NCBI RefSeq assembly: GCF_000292915.1
Contig: NC_018513.1
Span: forward strand, 1,736,001-1,800,000
Direction of reading: 5' to 3'
DNA: 64,000 nt
Origin: Burkholderia cepacia GG4
GTDB lineage: Bacteria > Pseudomonadota > Gammaproteobacteria > Burkholderiales > Burkholderiaceae
Shown: positions 30,186-39,374 of the stretch, piece after piece
Layout: each line of letters opens with the position of its first letter
Numbering within the stretch: the first letter of the stretch is position 1
Notes under the pieces: model-generated
Database searches by the model: none
Told to the model about the DNA's origin: nothing
Seen by the model: only the letters and a program-made list of their open reading frames with translations
Translations under genes and position numbers: made by a program

Positions 30186-32510
30186 TCAGCGCTTCAGCTT
30201 CGCGAACGCCGCGGCCATCGCGCCGGCCGGTTCCGGCTCACGCGAACGCTGCGGGCGGGCCGCGCCGCGGCCGGCATTGCCGCGATCCTGGCCGCCGCGT
30301 GGCGCCAGGCCGGGCGTTGCCGCTTCGTCGTCGAGGCGCATCGTCAGCGCAATGCGCTGGCGCTTCACATCGACGTCGAGCACCTTGACCTTCACGACCT
30401 GTCCGGCCTTTACGACCTCGTGCGGGTCTTTGATGAACTTCGTCGACATCGCCGACACGTGGACGAGGCCGTCCTGGTGCACGCCGATATCCACGAACGC
30501 GCCGAACGCGGCGACGTTCGTCACGACCCCTTCGAGCAGCATCCCCGGCATCAGATCGGACACCTTCTCCACACCGTCGCGGAACGTTGCGGTCTTGAAT
30601 TCGGGGCGCGGATCGCGGCCCGGCTTCTCGAGTTCGGACAGGATGTCGCGCACGGTCGGCAGGCCGAAACGTTCGTCAACAAATTCCGTCGGCGACAGGC
30701 CGGACAGCGCGTCGCGGCTGCCGAGCACGTCGTCGATCCGCTTGCTGATCTTCGCGAGGATCCGTTCGACGACCGGATAGGCTTCCGGGTGCACCGACGA
30801 GCGGTCGAGCGGATTCTCGCCGCCGTTGATGCGCAGGAAGCCGGCCGCCTGCTCGAAGGTCTTGTCGCCGAGGCGCGGGACCTTGCGCAGGTGGTCGCGC
30901 GACGGAAACGGCCCGTTCGCGTCGCGGTAGTCGACGATGTTGCGTGCGAGCGTTGCGTTCAGACCCGACACGCGCGCGAGCAGCGCGACCGACGCGGTGT
31001 TCGCATCGACGCCGACCGCGTTCACGCAATCCTCGACCACCGCGTCGAGCGAGCGGGCGAGTTCGCGCTGGTTCACGTCGTGCTGGTACTGGCCGACGCC
31101 GATCGCTTTCGGCTCGATCTTCACGAGCTCGGCGAGCGGGTCCTGCAGGCGGCGGGCGATCGACACCGCGCCGCGCAGCGACACGTCGAGCTCCGGGAAT
31201 TCCTTCGCGGCCAGCTCGGACGCCGAGTAGACGGACGCGCCGGCTTCCGACACGACGATCTTCTGCAGCCGCAGTTCGGGGTGCTTCGAGATCAGTTCGC
31301 TCGCGAGCTTGTCGGTCTCGCGCGATGCGGTGCCGTTGCCGATGCTGATCAACTCGGCCTGCGTCTGCGCGGCGATGCGCGCGAGCTTCGCGAGCGAGCC
31401 GTCCCAGTCGCGCCGCGGCTCGTGCGGGTAGATCGTGTCGGTGGCCAGCACCTTGCCGGTGCGGTCGACGACGGCGACCTTCACGCCCGTGCGCAGGCCG
31501 GGGTCGAGGCCGATCACGGCCTTCGGGCCGGCCGGCGCCGCCAGCAGCAGGTCCTTCAGGTTGCGGGCGAACACGCGGATCGCCTCGGCTTCGGCCGTTT
31601 CACGCAGTTGCGTGAGCAGTTCGTTCTCGATGTGCGGCTGCACCTTCACGCGCCAGCACCAGCGGCACACGTCGGACAGCCATTTGTCGGCCGGGCGGCT
31701 CTGGTTCGCGATCCCGAAATGGCGCGCGATCATCGCTTCGCCGGGATGCGGGACCTGTGCGTCGAGTTCCTCGCCGAGGCCGAGCTTGACGGTCAGCACG
31801 CCGGCATTGCGGCCGCGGAACAGCGCGAGCGCGCGGTGCGACGGCACGGTCCGGATCGTTTCCGCGTAGTCGTAGTAGTCGCGGAACTTCTCGCCTTCCT
31901 CGTTTTCCTTGCCTTCGACGACGGCCGACGACACGACACCCTGGCTGTGCAGATAGTCGCGCAGCTTGCCGAGCAGTTCGGCCGTTTCGCCGAATTGTTC
32001 GGACAGGATGTCGCGCGCGCCGTCGAGCGCGGCCTTCACGTCGGCGACGCCCTTGTCGGCATCGACGTAGGCGGCGGCTTCCGTCTGCGGGTCGAGCAGC
32101 GGATTCGCGAGCAATGCCTGCGCGAGCGGCTCGAGGCCGGCTTCGCGGGCGATCTGCGCGCGCGTGCGGCGTTTCGGCTTGTACGGCAGATAAAGGTCTT
32201 CGAGCACCTGCTTGCTGTCGGCCGCCTCGATCGCGGTGCGCAGTTCGTCGGTCAGCTTGCCCTGTTCGTCGATGCTCGACAGGATCGTCGCACGGCGATC
32301 CTCGAGCTCGCGCAGATACAGGAGGCGTTCCTCGAGCTGGCGCAGCTGCGTGTCGTCCAGGTTGCCGGTCACTTCCTTGCGGTACCGGGCAATGAACGGA
32401 ACGGTCGAGCCTTCGTCGAGGAGTTGCACGGCCGCCGCGACCTGGCGCGGCTGGACGGACAGTTCGGTGGCGATGCGCTGTACGATCTTGAGTGCTACGG
32501 TTTCCGTCAT
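30186..32510 (-). CDS. tex: Tex-family transcription accessory / S1 RNA-binding protein
   Basis: 774 residues from [20 protein letters not shown]; the frame continues open far upstream but without coding character. Domains in order: helical N-terminal Tex region (~1-190), YqgF/RNase H-like domain ([20 protein letters not shown], ~330-450), helix-hairpin-helix segment ([20 protein letters not shown], here [18 protein letters not shown], ~500-540), and an S1 domain near 650-720 ([20 protein letters not shown]). The C-terminal tail is Arg/Gly/Pro-rich, a likely RNA-contacting extension. Tex acts on stalled or toxin-related transcription in Bordetella and Pseudomonas. Convergent with kup. Confidence 0.95.
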   Translation of the reverse strand: MTETVALKIVQRIATELSVQPRQVAAAVQLLDEGSTVPFIARYRKEVTGNLDDTQLRQLEERLLYLRELEDRRATILSSIDEQGKLTDELRTAIEAADSKQVLEDLYLPYKPKRRTRAQIAREAGLEPLAQALLANPLLDPQTEAAAYVDADKGVADVKAALDGARDILSEQFGETAELLGKLRDYLHSQGVVSSAVVEGKENEEGEKFRDYYDYAETIRTVPSHRALALFRGRNAGVLTVKLGLGEELDAQVPHPGEAMIARHFGIANQSRPADKWLSDVCRWCWRVKVQPHIENELLTQLRETAEAEAIRVFARNLKDLLLAAPAGPKAVIGLDPGLRTGVKVAVVDRTGKVLATDTIYPHEPRRDWDGSLAKLARIAAQTQAELISIGNGTASRETDKLASELISKHPELRLQKIVVSEAGASVYSASELAAKEFPELDVSLRGAVSIARRLQDPLAELVKIEPKAIGVGQYQHDVNQRELARSLDAVVEDCVNAVGVDANTASVALLARVSGLNATLARNIVDYRDANGPFPSRDHLRKVPRLGDKTFEQAAGFLRINGGENPLDRSSVHPEAYPVVERILAKISKRIDDVLGSRDALSGLSPTEFVDERFGLPTVRDILSELEKPGRDPRPEFKTATFRDGVEKVSDLMPGMLLEGVVTNVAAFGAFVDIGVHQDGLVHVSAMSTKFIKDPHEVVKAGQVVKVKVLDVDVKRQRIALTMRLDDEAATPGLAPRGGQDRGNAGRGAARPQRSREPEPAGAMAAAFAKLKR

Positions 32511-32656
32511 GTCGTGGATGATGTGCCTGCTGAAATCGCGGCGCGGGCCGGCAGCCGCGCGCGGCGGGCTGCGAGACGGGCCCGCCGGACCAGATGCCGC
32601 GGGTGAGTGAAGCGGGGCATTTTGCCATAAATGGCAGAGCGCCCAGCCGGGGGTGA

Positions 32657-32662
32657 TAGAAT
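32657..32662 (+). promoter_or_regulatory. Candidate -10 element (TAGAAT) just before the coiled-coil protein gene
   Basis: TAGAAT ends 7 bases before ATG 32670, again placing a transcription start at the start codon, as at surE. No ribosome site lies between. Confidence 0.4.
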
Positions 32663-32669
32663 TTGATAC

Positions 32670-33422
32670 ATGTCCCGCAGCTTTCCTACGACGTTGCCAA
32701 CTTCCCGCATTTCTCTCGTCGCGCTCGGCGCAGCGCTCGCCGCGGCTTTGTCCGTCGGGTCTACCGTCGCGTACGCACAGGTCTCGGGCGCAACCGCGCC
32801 GGATGCCGCCGCAGCCGTGCCCGTCGCAGCCACCGTCACGCAGGATTTTGACGCCCGTCAAAAAGTGCTCAATCAACGTTCCGCGGAAAACGATTATCGT
32901 TATGCCGTGGCGGAGCACGATTGCTACAGCAAGTTCTTCGTCAATCACTGTCTCGGCAAGGCGCGTGACCTGATGCGCGAGGAGCGGGCGAGCATCAGTC
33001 AGGAGCAGCTCGCGCTCGACGACGAACAGCGCGCGGTGCGGGCGCAGCAGCGTGACCAGCAGCAGGCGCTGAAGCAGGCGCAGAATGCGGCGGAAGCACC
33101 GCAGCGCGCGGCGAGCGACGCGGCGAATGCGGCTGCGTTCCGCGACAAGCAGGAGCAGAATGCACTGAAGCGGGCACAGCGCGGCGCGGAAGGGCCGCAG
33201 CGGGCCGCGAGCAAGCAGGCATACGACCAGAAGCAGTCGGATTTCCAGCGCAAGCTCGACCAGGCGCACCAGCAGGGCGCGCAGAAGGCGCAGGAGCGGT
33301 CGGACAACGCCGCGCGCTACGAGCAGAAGCAGAAGGAAGCCGCACAGCACAAGGCCGATGTCGAGCGGCGTCAGCAGGAAGCGACCGAGAAGGCCAAGCA
33401 GCAGCAACAGCAGGGGCAGTAA
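32670..33422 (+). CDS. Exported coiled-coil protein with internal repeat, function unknown
   Basis: 250 residues, not recognised. A signal peptide (~1-42, cleaved near VAYAQ) is followed by a segment with two Cys ([20 protein letters not shown]) and then a long, highly charged Gln/Ala/Lys/Arg-rich helix that should form a coiled coil to the C terminus. Two copies of a 17-residue motif (residues 133-149 and 165-181, ALK.AQ...AE.PQRAAS, 13 of 17 identical) are 32 residues apart. The tail ends in a run of Gln. No ribosome site precedes the ATG. The gene lies divergent from tex and upstream of a YdcH-like gene. It could be a periplasmic scaffold or surface-linked protein; no function is claimed. 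Confidence 0.75.
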   Translation: MSRSFPTTLPTSRISLVALGAALAAALSVGSTVAYAQVSGATAPDAAAAVPVAATVTQDFDARQKVLNQRSAENDYRYAVAEHDCYSKFFVNHCLGKARDLMREERASISQEQLALDDEQRAVRAQQRDQQQALKQAQNAAEAPQRAASDAANAAAFRDKQEQNALKRAQRGAEGPQRAASKQAYDQKQSDFQRKLDQAHQQGAQKAQERSDNAARYEQKQKEAAQHKADVERRQQEATEKAKQQQQQGQ

Positions 33423-33499
33423 CGTGTTGGATTGATCCGGAGTCAGTCTCGTGCGTGCCGGCACGCCAGCCGGCACGCTGCTTCGATGAGGAGGCGCAT

Positions 33500-33715
33500 A
33501 TGCAAAACCGTCCCACGGAACAGCAGCAGGAATTGCACAACCGTTTGGCTGCATTGCAGGAGCAGCACCAGCAGCTCGCTCGGGAAATCGAGCTGAAGGA
33601 AGGACACTCCGACATCGACGACATCACGCTGCACCGGCTGAAGAAGGAAAAGCTGGCGGCCAAGGACAAAATCATTTTGCTGCAATCGCAGCTGGAACCG
33701 GATAAGCGCGCCTGA
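33500..33715 (+). CDS. YdcH-like DUF465 small protein
   Basis: 71 residues from an ATG preceded by gaggag (33488-33493). One long helix ([20 protein letters not shown]) turns at [20 protein letters not shown] and returns as a second helix, the helical hairpin typical of the YdcH/DUF465 family. Function in the family is unknown. It lies 77 bases behind the coiled-coil protein gene and 55 bases before the helicase gene. Confidence 0.82.
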   Translation: MQNRPTEQQQELHNRLAALQEQHQQLAREIELKEGHSDIDDITLHRLKKEKLAAKDKIILLQSQLEPDKRA

Positions 33716-33770
33716 GCGCGGCCTGGCAAGCGCCGGCGCCGCCCGGGCGCTGGACACAGGAACGCTTGCC

Positions 33771-36017
33771 TTGAATTCACCGCTTGAAGCCAACCCCGAT
33801 GCCCGGCGTGACGCGTCGTCCGCCGGGCGCGTTCGTGCGCCCGAAGGCACCTTCGAGCTGAGCCGCAAGCGTGTCGACGAACTCGACACGATCTTCGGCG
33901 AAGGCGGACTGCTTGCGCGCGCGCTCGACGGCTATCACCCCCGTCTGTCGCAGATCGAGATGGCGCGTGCGGTCGCGTCCGCGATGGAGGCGTCCGCGCG
34001 CCGGATGCCCGAGCCGGAGATCTTCGAGACCCGCAAGCGGCCGGCGCGCCGCCTCGGCGAAGGCGACAAGGCGGCCGAATCCGCCGCCGACGGCGCGGCG
34101 GCCGACACCGACGGCGACACCGGCGACAACACGCTGATCGTCGAGGCCGGCACCGGTACCGGCAAGACCTATGCGTATCTGGTGCCCGCGATGCTGTGGG
34201 GCGGCAAGGTGATCGTGTCGACCGGCACGAAGCACCTGCAGGACCAGCTGTTCCAGCGCGACATCCCGACGGTGCGCAACGCGCTCGCGGTGCCGGTGAC
34301 GGTCGCGATGCTCAAGGGCCGCTCGAACTACCTGTGCCATTACTACCTGCAGCGCACGGCCGACAACGGCCGCCTGCCGTCGCGACAGGACACCGCCTAT
34401 CTGCAGGAAATCGTTCGTTTCGCGAAGGTCACGAAGAGCGGCGACAAGGCCGAGCTCGCGAGCGTGCCGGAGACGGCGCCCGTGTGGTCGATGGTCACGT
34501 CGACGCGCGACAACTGCCTCGGCCAGGAGTGCCCGCATTACAAGGAGTGCTTCGTGATGCAGGCGCGGCGCGAGGCGCAGCAGGCCGACATCGTCGTCGT
34601 CAACCATCACCTGTTCTTCGCGGACATCATGCTGCGCGACACGGGGATGGCCGAACTGCTGCCGAACGCGAACACGGTGATCTTCGACGAAGCGCATCAG
34701 CTGCCCGAGACGGCCACGCTGTTTTTCGGCGAGACGCTGTCGACCACGCAGATCCTCGAGCTCGCGCGCGACACGGTGGCCGAGGGCCTGAGCCATGCGC
34801 GCGACGCGGTCGAATGGGTCAAGCTCGGCGGCGATCTCGAACGCGCGGCGCGCGACCTGCGCCTGGCGTTCGCGAACGACCAGATCGTGCGCATGTCGCT
34901 CGCGCAGCTCGGCGACGATCACCCGATGTTCGGCGCGCTCGACGCGCTCGAGGTGGCGCTCGACGCGCTCGCATCGGCGCTCGCGAGCCAGGCCGAGCGG
35001 GCGGAGTCGCTCGGCGCGTGCCTGCGGCGCGCCCGCGAGCTGCAGGACCTGCTGGCGGGCTGGGTCGCGCCCGGCGCCGCCGAAGCGGCGGCGAAGGCCG
35101 ATGCCGCGGCGGCCGGCGACAAGGCGGCTGCCGACGGCGACCCGAACGAGAAGGTGCGCTGGGTCGAAGTGTTCGCGCATACCGTCCAGCTGCACGAGAC
35201 GCCGCTGTCGGTCGCGCCGATTTTCGCGAAGCAGCGTGCCGGCGTGCCGCGCGCGTGGGTCTTCACGTCGGCGACGCTGTCGGTGCGCGGCGACTTCACG
35301 CACTACGCGGCCCAGATGGGCCTCAGCTCGCGGCGCTCGATGACGCTCGCGAGCCCGTTCGACTACCAGACGCAGGGGCTGCTGTACGTGCCGCGCAATC
35401 TGCCGCAGCCGTCGTCGCCGGCATTTACCGACGCCGTGTTCGACGCGGCGTTGCCGGCGATCGAGGCGTCGGGCGGCGGCGTGTTCATGCTGTGCACGAC
35501 GCTGCGCGCGGTCGACCGGATCGCATCGAAGCTGCGCGACGTGATCGAGTCACGCGGCTGGAATACGCCGCTGCTGGTGCAGGGCGACGCAAGCCGCACC
35601 GAGTTGCTCGATCGCTTCCGTTCCTACGGCAATGCGATCCTGGTCGGCAGCCAGAGCTTCTGGGAAGGCGTCGACGTGCGCGGCGACGCGTTGTCGCTGG
35701 TCGTGATCGACAAGCTGCCGTTCGCGCCGCCCGACGATCCGGTGCTGGCCGCGCGGCTCGATGCGCTGACCAAGAAGGGCTTGAGCCCGTTCGCGGTTCA
35801 CCAGCTGCCGCAGGCCGTGATCACGCTGAAGCAGGGCGCGGGCCGCCTGATTCGCGCGGAGACGGATCGCGGCGTGCTGATGATCTGCGACACGCGGCTC
35901 GTCGACAAGCCTTACGGTCGCCGGATCTGGCAGAGCCTGCCGCCGTTCAAGCGTACCCGCGAGATCGCTGTCGTGCAGGACTTCTTCGACGAACAGCGCG
36001 CGGACAAGCGCGCGTGA
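33771..36017 (+). CDS. DinG/YoaA-family ATP-dependent DNA helicase
   Basis: 748 residues from a TTG start preceded by aggaa (33758-33762). XPD-like superfamily 2 helicase for unusual DNA structures. Walker A AGTGTGKTYAY (P-loop residues 127-133), iron-sulfur cysteines in NYLCHYYLQ and NCLGQECPHYKECF, DEAH box at 306-309, and C-terminal motifs SQSFWEGVDVRGDALSLV and GAGRLIRAETDRGVLMICD. An acidic Ala-rich insert (~95-120) and another at ~435-460 are low-complexity. DinG versus YoaA cannot be decided without a tree. A bidirectional terminator follows. Confidence 0.9.
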   Translation: MNSPLEANPDARRDASSAGRVRAPEGTFELSRKRVDELDTIFGEGGLLARALDGYHPRLSQIEMARAVASAMEASARRMPEPEIFETRKRPARRLGEGDKAAESAADGAAADTDGDTGDNTLIVEAGTGTGKTYAYLVPAMLWGGKVIVSTGTKHLQDQLFQRDIPTVRNALAVPVTVAMLKGRSNYLCHYYLQRTADNGRLPSRQDTAYLQEIVRFAKVTKSGDKAELASVPETAPVWSMVTSTRDNCLGQECPHYKECFVMQARREAQQADIVVVNHHLFFADIMLRDTGMAELLPNANTVIFDEAHQLPETATLFFGETLSTTQILELARDTVAEGLSHARDAVEWVKLGGDLERAARDLRLAFANDQIVRMSLAQLGDDHPMFGALDALEVALDALASALASQAERAESLGACLRRARELQDLLAGWVAPGAAEAAAKADAAAAGDKAAADGDPNEKVRWVEVFAHTVQLHETPLSVAPIFAKQRAGVPRAWVFTSATLSVRGDFTHYAAQMGLSSRRSMTLASPFDYQTQGLLYVPRNLPQPSSPAFTDAVFDAALPAIEASGGGVFMLCTTLRAVDRIASKLRDVIESRGWNTPLLVQGDASRTELLDRFRSYGNAILVGSQSFWEGVDVRGDALSLVVIDKLPFAPPDDPVLAARLDALTKKGLSPFAVHQLPQAVITLKQGAGRLIRAETDRGVLMICDTRLVDKPYGRRIWQSLPPFKRTREIAVVQDFFDEQRADKRA

Positions 36018-36050
36018 CCGCACCGCCGCCTGCTGCGGGCGGCGCCAACA

Positions 36051-36078
36051 AAAAACCCGGCTCGATGGCCGGGTTTTT
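36051..36078. terminator. Bidirectional terminator between the helicase gene and bamD
   Basis: AAAAACCCGGC-tcgatg-GCCGGGTTTTT, 11-bp arms, shared by two convergent genes. Confidence 0.92.
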
Positions 36079-36098
36079 GTTGGTGCGGCGAGTGTCGC

Positions 36099-36923
36099 TC
36101 AGAACTGCCACCACGACTTCTTCGCGCCGGGGCGCGAGTGGCCGGTGATGTACGGGCTGTCCGGGAACGTCCCCGCGAGCACGCGCTGCGTGTCTTCCGC
36201 GAGCTGCGGCTGATTCAGCTTGCCGTACGACAGGATCATGATGTGCAGCGCATCCTCGATCGCCGGCGCGCCCTTGTAGTCCTTGATCGCGAGCTGCGCG
36301 CGGTTGATTGCCGCGACATAGGCGCCGCGCCGATAGTAGTAGTCGGCCGCGTGCACTTCGTGCGATGCGAGCGCGTTGACGATGTAGCGCATCCGGGCCG
36401 CGGCGTCGGGTGCGTACTTGCTCTTCGGATAGCGGTCGACGACGACCTTGAACGCATCGTACGATTCGCGCAGGGCCTGCGGATCGCGCTCGCTCATGTC
36501 CTGGCCGGAGAAGCGGCCGAACAGGCCGAGATCGTCGTTGAAGTGGATCATCCCCTTCAGGTAGTACGCATACGGGATATCCGGGTGATCCGGGTGCAGC
36601 TGGATGAAGCGGTCGACGGCCTGGTCGGCGGCTGCCGCTTCGTTGTCCTTCCAGTTGCAGTACGCGACGTTGATCTGCGCCTGTTGTGCGAAATGGCCGA
36701 ACGGATCGCGGCCTTGCAGCGATTCGAAATATTTCGCGCACTTGCCCCAGTCGCCGCCGGACAGTGCGTCCTGGGCCTCTGAGTATAATTTGTTGTTCGA
36801 CCAGGTAGCCGTCTCGTCCTGCTTCTGCGGCAAGCCGTGGCAGCCGGCGATGAGGGCCGCGGCCGCTACCGCCGCAGCTCGGGCGGCGACGGTTCTGGCC
36901 GTACGTTTGGTCGAATTCATCAT
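36099..36923 (-). CDS. bamD: Outer-membrane assembly lipoprotein BamD
   Basis: 274 residues. The lipoprotein signal is Ala-rich and ends ALIAGC (Cys 28). It is followed by five tetratricopeptide-like repeats, beginning NNKLYSEAQDALSGGDWGKC and including FIQLHPDHPDIPYAYYLKGM and VDRYPKSKYAPDAAARMRYI. Essential BAM-complex subunit that binds BamA and substrate signals. An aggac site stands before the ATG at 36923. Divergent from rluD as in E. coli. A perfect TATAAT on this strand (37022-37017) is a likely promoter, which puts it inside the rluD coding region. Confidence 0.95.
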   Translation of the reverse strand: MMNSTKRTARTVAARAAAVAAAALIAGCHGLPQKQDETATWSNNKLYSEAQDALSGGDWGKCAKYFESLQGRDPFGHFAQQAQINVAYCNWKDNEAAAADQAVDRFIQLHPDHPDIPYAYYLKGMIHFNDDLGLFGRFSGQDMSERDPQALRESYDAFKVVVDRYPKSKYAPDAAARMRYIVNALASHEVHAADYYYRRGAYVAAINRAQLAIKDYKGAPAIEDALHIMILSYGKLNQPQLAEDTQRVLAGTFPDSPYITGHSRPGAKKSWWQF

Positions 36924-36964
36924 GCTCGCATGTCCTAGCTTCAAGTCTCGGTGACCCAGTCTAA

Positions 36965-38170
36965 ATGACCCGTTCAAGTTCGCAGAATGCCCCGCGGGGC
37001 AAGTCAAATCGCGAAGATTATAGCCCAAGCGATCGGCCCGCCGACGCTGCGTCGGGGGATTCCCTCGACGACGATCTGGCCGCAGACGCGCTGCAGCCGC
37101 CTGTCGTGCCGTCCGCGCCGGGCGATGACGCGCCGCGTATCGTTGAAGTGCCGCTGTCGCTCGCGGGTGAACGCCTCGACAAGGCGCTCGCCCAACTGTT
37201 CCCCGAATTCTCCCGCAGCCGCCTGCAGAGCTGGATCGAGGCGCAGCGCGTGCTGGTCGACGGCGCGCCCGCGAAGATCCGCCAGCCGGTGCCGCTCGGC
37301 GCCAGGATCGAGCTCGTGCCCGACCTGCTGCCGGAGCAGCTGGCGTTTACGCCGGAGCCCGTGCCGCTCGACGTGATCTACGAGGACGACGCGCTCGTCG
37401 TCATCAACAAGCCGGCCGGCCTCGTCGTTCACCCGGCCGCCGGCAACTGGAGCGGCACGATCCTCAACGGGCTGCTGCATCGCTACGGCGACGCGGCGGC
37501 CGGCCTGCCGCGCGCCGGGATCGTTCACCGGCTCGACAAGGAAACGTCCGGCCTGATGGTGGTCGCGCGCACTTTGGCCGCGCAGACGGATCTCGTGCGC
37601 CAGTTGCAGGCCCGCACGGTGAAGCGCCGCTATTTCGCGCTCGTGTGGGGCACGATGCCCGAGGAAGGCACGATCGACGCGCCGATCGGCCGCGATCCGC
37701 GCGAGCGCACGCGCATGGCCGTCGTCACCGGCGCGTCGGGCAAGCCCGCGCGCACGCATTTCCGCACGGTTGACACATGCGTGTGGCAACGTCAGCCAGT
37801 TTCGGCGATCCAGTGCGACCTCGAAACCGGCCGCACGCATCAGATCCGCGTGCATTGCTCGCATGCCGGGCACCCGCTGCTCGGCGATCCTGTCTACGGG
37901 CGCGCGCGCGGCAAGCGCTCGGTCACGCCGCTGCCGGACGGGTTTGCACGGCAGGCGCTGCACGCATGGCGGCTCGGTCTCGTGCATCCGGTCACGGGCA
38001 AGGCGATGCAGTGGCGCTGCCCGCTGCCGGACGACATGAACGCACTGGTTGCGGCGCTGGGCTTCGGGCAGGGCGACGAGGAATTCGACGACGACGGTGT
38101 CTACGACGATGACGATTTTGGCGGCGAGTATCACGACGATGAGCCGTATATGGACGATGAGGAGGAGTGA
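36965..38170 (+). CDS. rluD: 23S rRNA pseudouridine(1911/1915/1917) synthase RluD
   Basis: 401 residues. Isomerises three uridines of helix 69 in 23S rRNA. A ~60-residue polar N terminus precedes the S4 RNA-binding domain ([20 protein letters not shown]). The catalytic domain has [19 protein letters not shown] with the nucleophile Asp191, and [21 protein letters not shown]. The last ~35 residues form a strongly acidic tail with about half Asp/Glu, which the ~326-residue E. coli enzyme lacks. pgeF overlaps/abuts downstream as in E. coli. Confidence 0.94.
   Translation: MTRSSSQNAPRGKSNREDYSPSDRPADAASGDSLDDDLAADALQPPVVPSAPGDDAPRIVEVPLSLAGERLDKALAQLFPEFSRSRLQSWIEAQRVLVDGAPAKIRQPVPLGARIELVPDLLPEQLAFTPEPVPLDVIYEDDALVVINKPAGLVVHPAAGNWSGTILNGLLHRYGDAAAGLPRAGIVHRLDKETSGLMVVARTLAAQTDLVRQLQARTVKRRYFALVWGTMPEEGTIDAPIGRDPRERTRMAVVTGASGKPARTHFRTVDTCVWQRQPVSAIQCDLETGRTHQIRVHCSHAGHPLLGDPVYGRARGKRSVTPLPDGFARQALHAWRLGLVHPVTGKAMQWRCPLPDDMNALVAALGFGQGDEEFDDDGVYDDDDFGGEYHDDEPYMDDEEE
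37017..37022 (-). promoter_or_regulatory. Candidate -10 element (TATAAT) for bamD
   Basis: Perfect consensus on the minus strand, 94 bases upstream of the bamD start and within the first 20 codons of rluD. The -35 match is weak. Confidence 0.45.
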
Positions 38171-38176
38171 GTGCCG

Positions 38177-39016
38177 ATGACGAACCTGGCGCCGATGACC
38201 TGGCAGGACTGCGTACGGCCCGACTGGCGGGTGTCGCCGCGCGTGCGGGCGCTGATCACGACGCGTGACGGCGGCGTGAGCGAGGGTCCGTACGGGCGCT
38301 GGCAGGACGGTGCCGCGTTGCCGGGCGGCATGAATCTCGGCTTGCATACCGGTGACGATCCGGCCCATGTCGCCGCGAATCGCGCGCGCCTGCTCGCGCT
38401 CGCGGGCCAGTCGCGCGCGGCGTGGCTCGACCAGGTTCACGGCGCGCAGGTCGTGCGCGCGGACGAGGTGATCGAGGCCGCGCCCGGTGCCGCGGCGCCC
38501 GTGCAGGCCGACGCGAGCGTGACGGACCGCGCGGGCGCGGTCTGTGTCGTGATGGTCGCGGATTGCCTGCCGGTGCTGCTGTGCGACGCACAGGGTCGCG
38601 CGGTGGGCGCCGCGCATGCGGGCTGGCGCGGGCTCGCGGCCGGTGTCGTCGAGCAGACCGCAGCGCGCGTCGCGGCGCTCGCCGGCGGCGCGACGGATGA
38701 GCTCCATGCGTATCTCGGGCCCGCGATCGGCCCGCAGGCGTTCGAGGTCGGCGCGGACGTGCGCGCCGCGTTTCTCGACACGGCTCCGCAGTCGGAGCAT
38801 GATGAGACGCAGCAAGCGTTCGTCGCGATCGATGGCGTGCCCGGCAAGTTTCTCGCCGATCTCCCTGCGCTTGCGCGCCTGCGCCTCGCCCGCGCCGGCG
38901 TTGCCCACGTGAGCGGCGGGACTGCGTGCACGGTCGCCGAACACGCGCGCTTCTATTCGTACCGGCGCGACCGTGTGACCGGCCGCATGGCCGCGGCGAT
39001 CTGGCTGGCCGACTGA
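38177..39016 (+). CDS. pgeF: Purine nucleoside phosphorylase/peptidoglycan editing factor YfiH (laccase-domain)
   Basis: 279 residues from ATG 38177, 9 bases after ggaggag; a GTG at 38171 is an alternative. YfiH/LACC1 proteins act on purine nucleosides and in E. coli correct mis-incorporated serine in peptidoglycan precursors. The metal-site motifs are present: DQVHGAQVV with the first His, VMVADCLPVLLCD with the Cys, and AAHAGWRGLAAGV with the second His. GPAIGPQAFEVG also fits. It lies 6 bases from the rluD stop, so the pair is co-transcribed. It is followed by a 358-base spacer before phaC. Confidence 0.93.
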   Translation: MTNLAPMTWQDCVRPDWRVSPRVRALITTRDGGVSEGPYGRWQDGAALPGGMNLGLHTGDDPAHVAANRARLLALAGQSRAAWLDQVHGAQVVRADEVIEAAPGAAAPVQADASVTDRAGAVCVVMVADCLPVLLCDAQGRAVGAAHAGWRGLAAGVVEQTAARVAALAGGATDELHAYLGPAIGPQAFEVGADVRAAFLDTAPQSEHDETQQAFVAIDGVPGKFLADLPALARLRLARAGVAHVSGGTACTVAEHARFYSYRRDRVTGRMAAAIWLAD

Positions 39017-39040
39017 CCATGCGTGCATGCGCAAGGTTTG

Positions 39041-39101
39041 TTGCACCGCAAAATCGGGTTATCTCGATATTGGCGCGGCAATGCGGTGTTGCATCGGCAA
39101 C
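39041..39101. promoter_or_regulatory. Cluster of TTGC..GCAA inverted repeats, candidate operator for the pha locus
   Basis: TTGC-acc-GCAA (39041-39051), ATTG-gcgcgg-CAAT (39069-39082) and GTTGC-atcg-GCAAC (39088-39101) occur within 61 bases. Such dyads are plausible PhaR-type sites because phaR is the last gene of this locus; the assignment is inference. Confidence 0.4.
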
Positions 39102-39270
39102 CGAATGAATAATCGCGAAGTCAAGTCGAACAAAATGTTTTATGTGTCTCCGGAAGCCTTGTCCCGCTTGTGGTGCGCGGATTATCTCCGTGCAGAAATG
39201 TTCAGCGGTTTGACGCGGCGCTTTACATGGGGAAAACGATAATGATAAAAATACCGCACTGCGGCAGAAT

Positions 39271-39288
39271 CTGGAGACGCCTCTCCAG
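39271..39288 (+). other. Perfect 7-bp stem with tetraloop in the phaC leader
   Basis: CTGGAGA-cgcc-TCTCCAG, about 87 bases upstream of the phaC start. Could be an mRNA-leader hairpin or a protein-binding dyad. Confidence 0.45.
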
Positions 39289-39374
39289 AGCATGACGGCC
39301 CGGCTCGCAACCGGCACGCCGCGCGCGAGCAGGATTTCACGATTGACGCTCACGAATCACCGGTAAGGCAGGTA

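Larger units (their letters stand above)
39017..39374. other. 358-base spacer upstream of phaC with inverted-repeat boxes
   Basis: No gene is supported; an open frame at 39027-39242 lacks a ribosome site and coding character. The stretch is clearly more AT-rich than its surroundings (39100-39260). It holds three TTG..CAA dyads near its start (39041-39101), a CTGC-g-GCAG dyad (39259-39267) and a perfect hairpin at 39271-39288. It most likely carries the phaC promoter and leader. Confidence 0.6.

Noticed and set aside
30129..32606. 825-codon open frame opposite tex
   Set aside because: Tex has complete domains on the other strand; this frame shows no motif and an Arg/Ala/Val-biased composition typical of a shadow.
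32511..33554. Extension of the tex frame upstream of its start
   Set aside because: The family N terminus begins at 32510; upstream residues are antisense to the coiled-coil gene and lack conservation signals.
39027..39242. 71-codon open frame upstream of phaC
   Set aside because: No ribosome site, no codon bias, lies in the AT-rich presumed promoter region and carries the inverted-repeat boxes.
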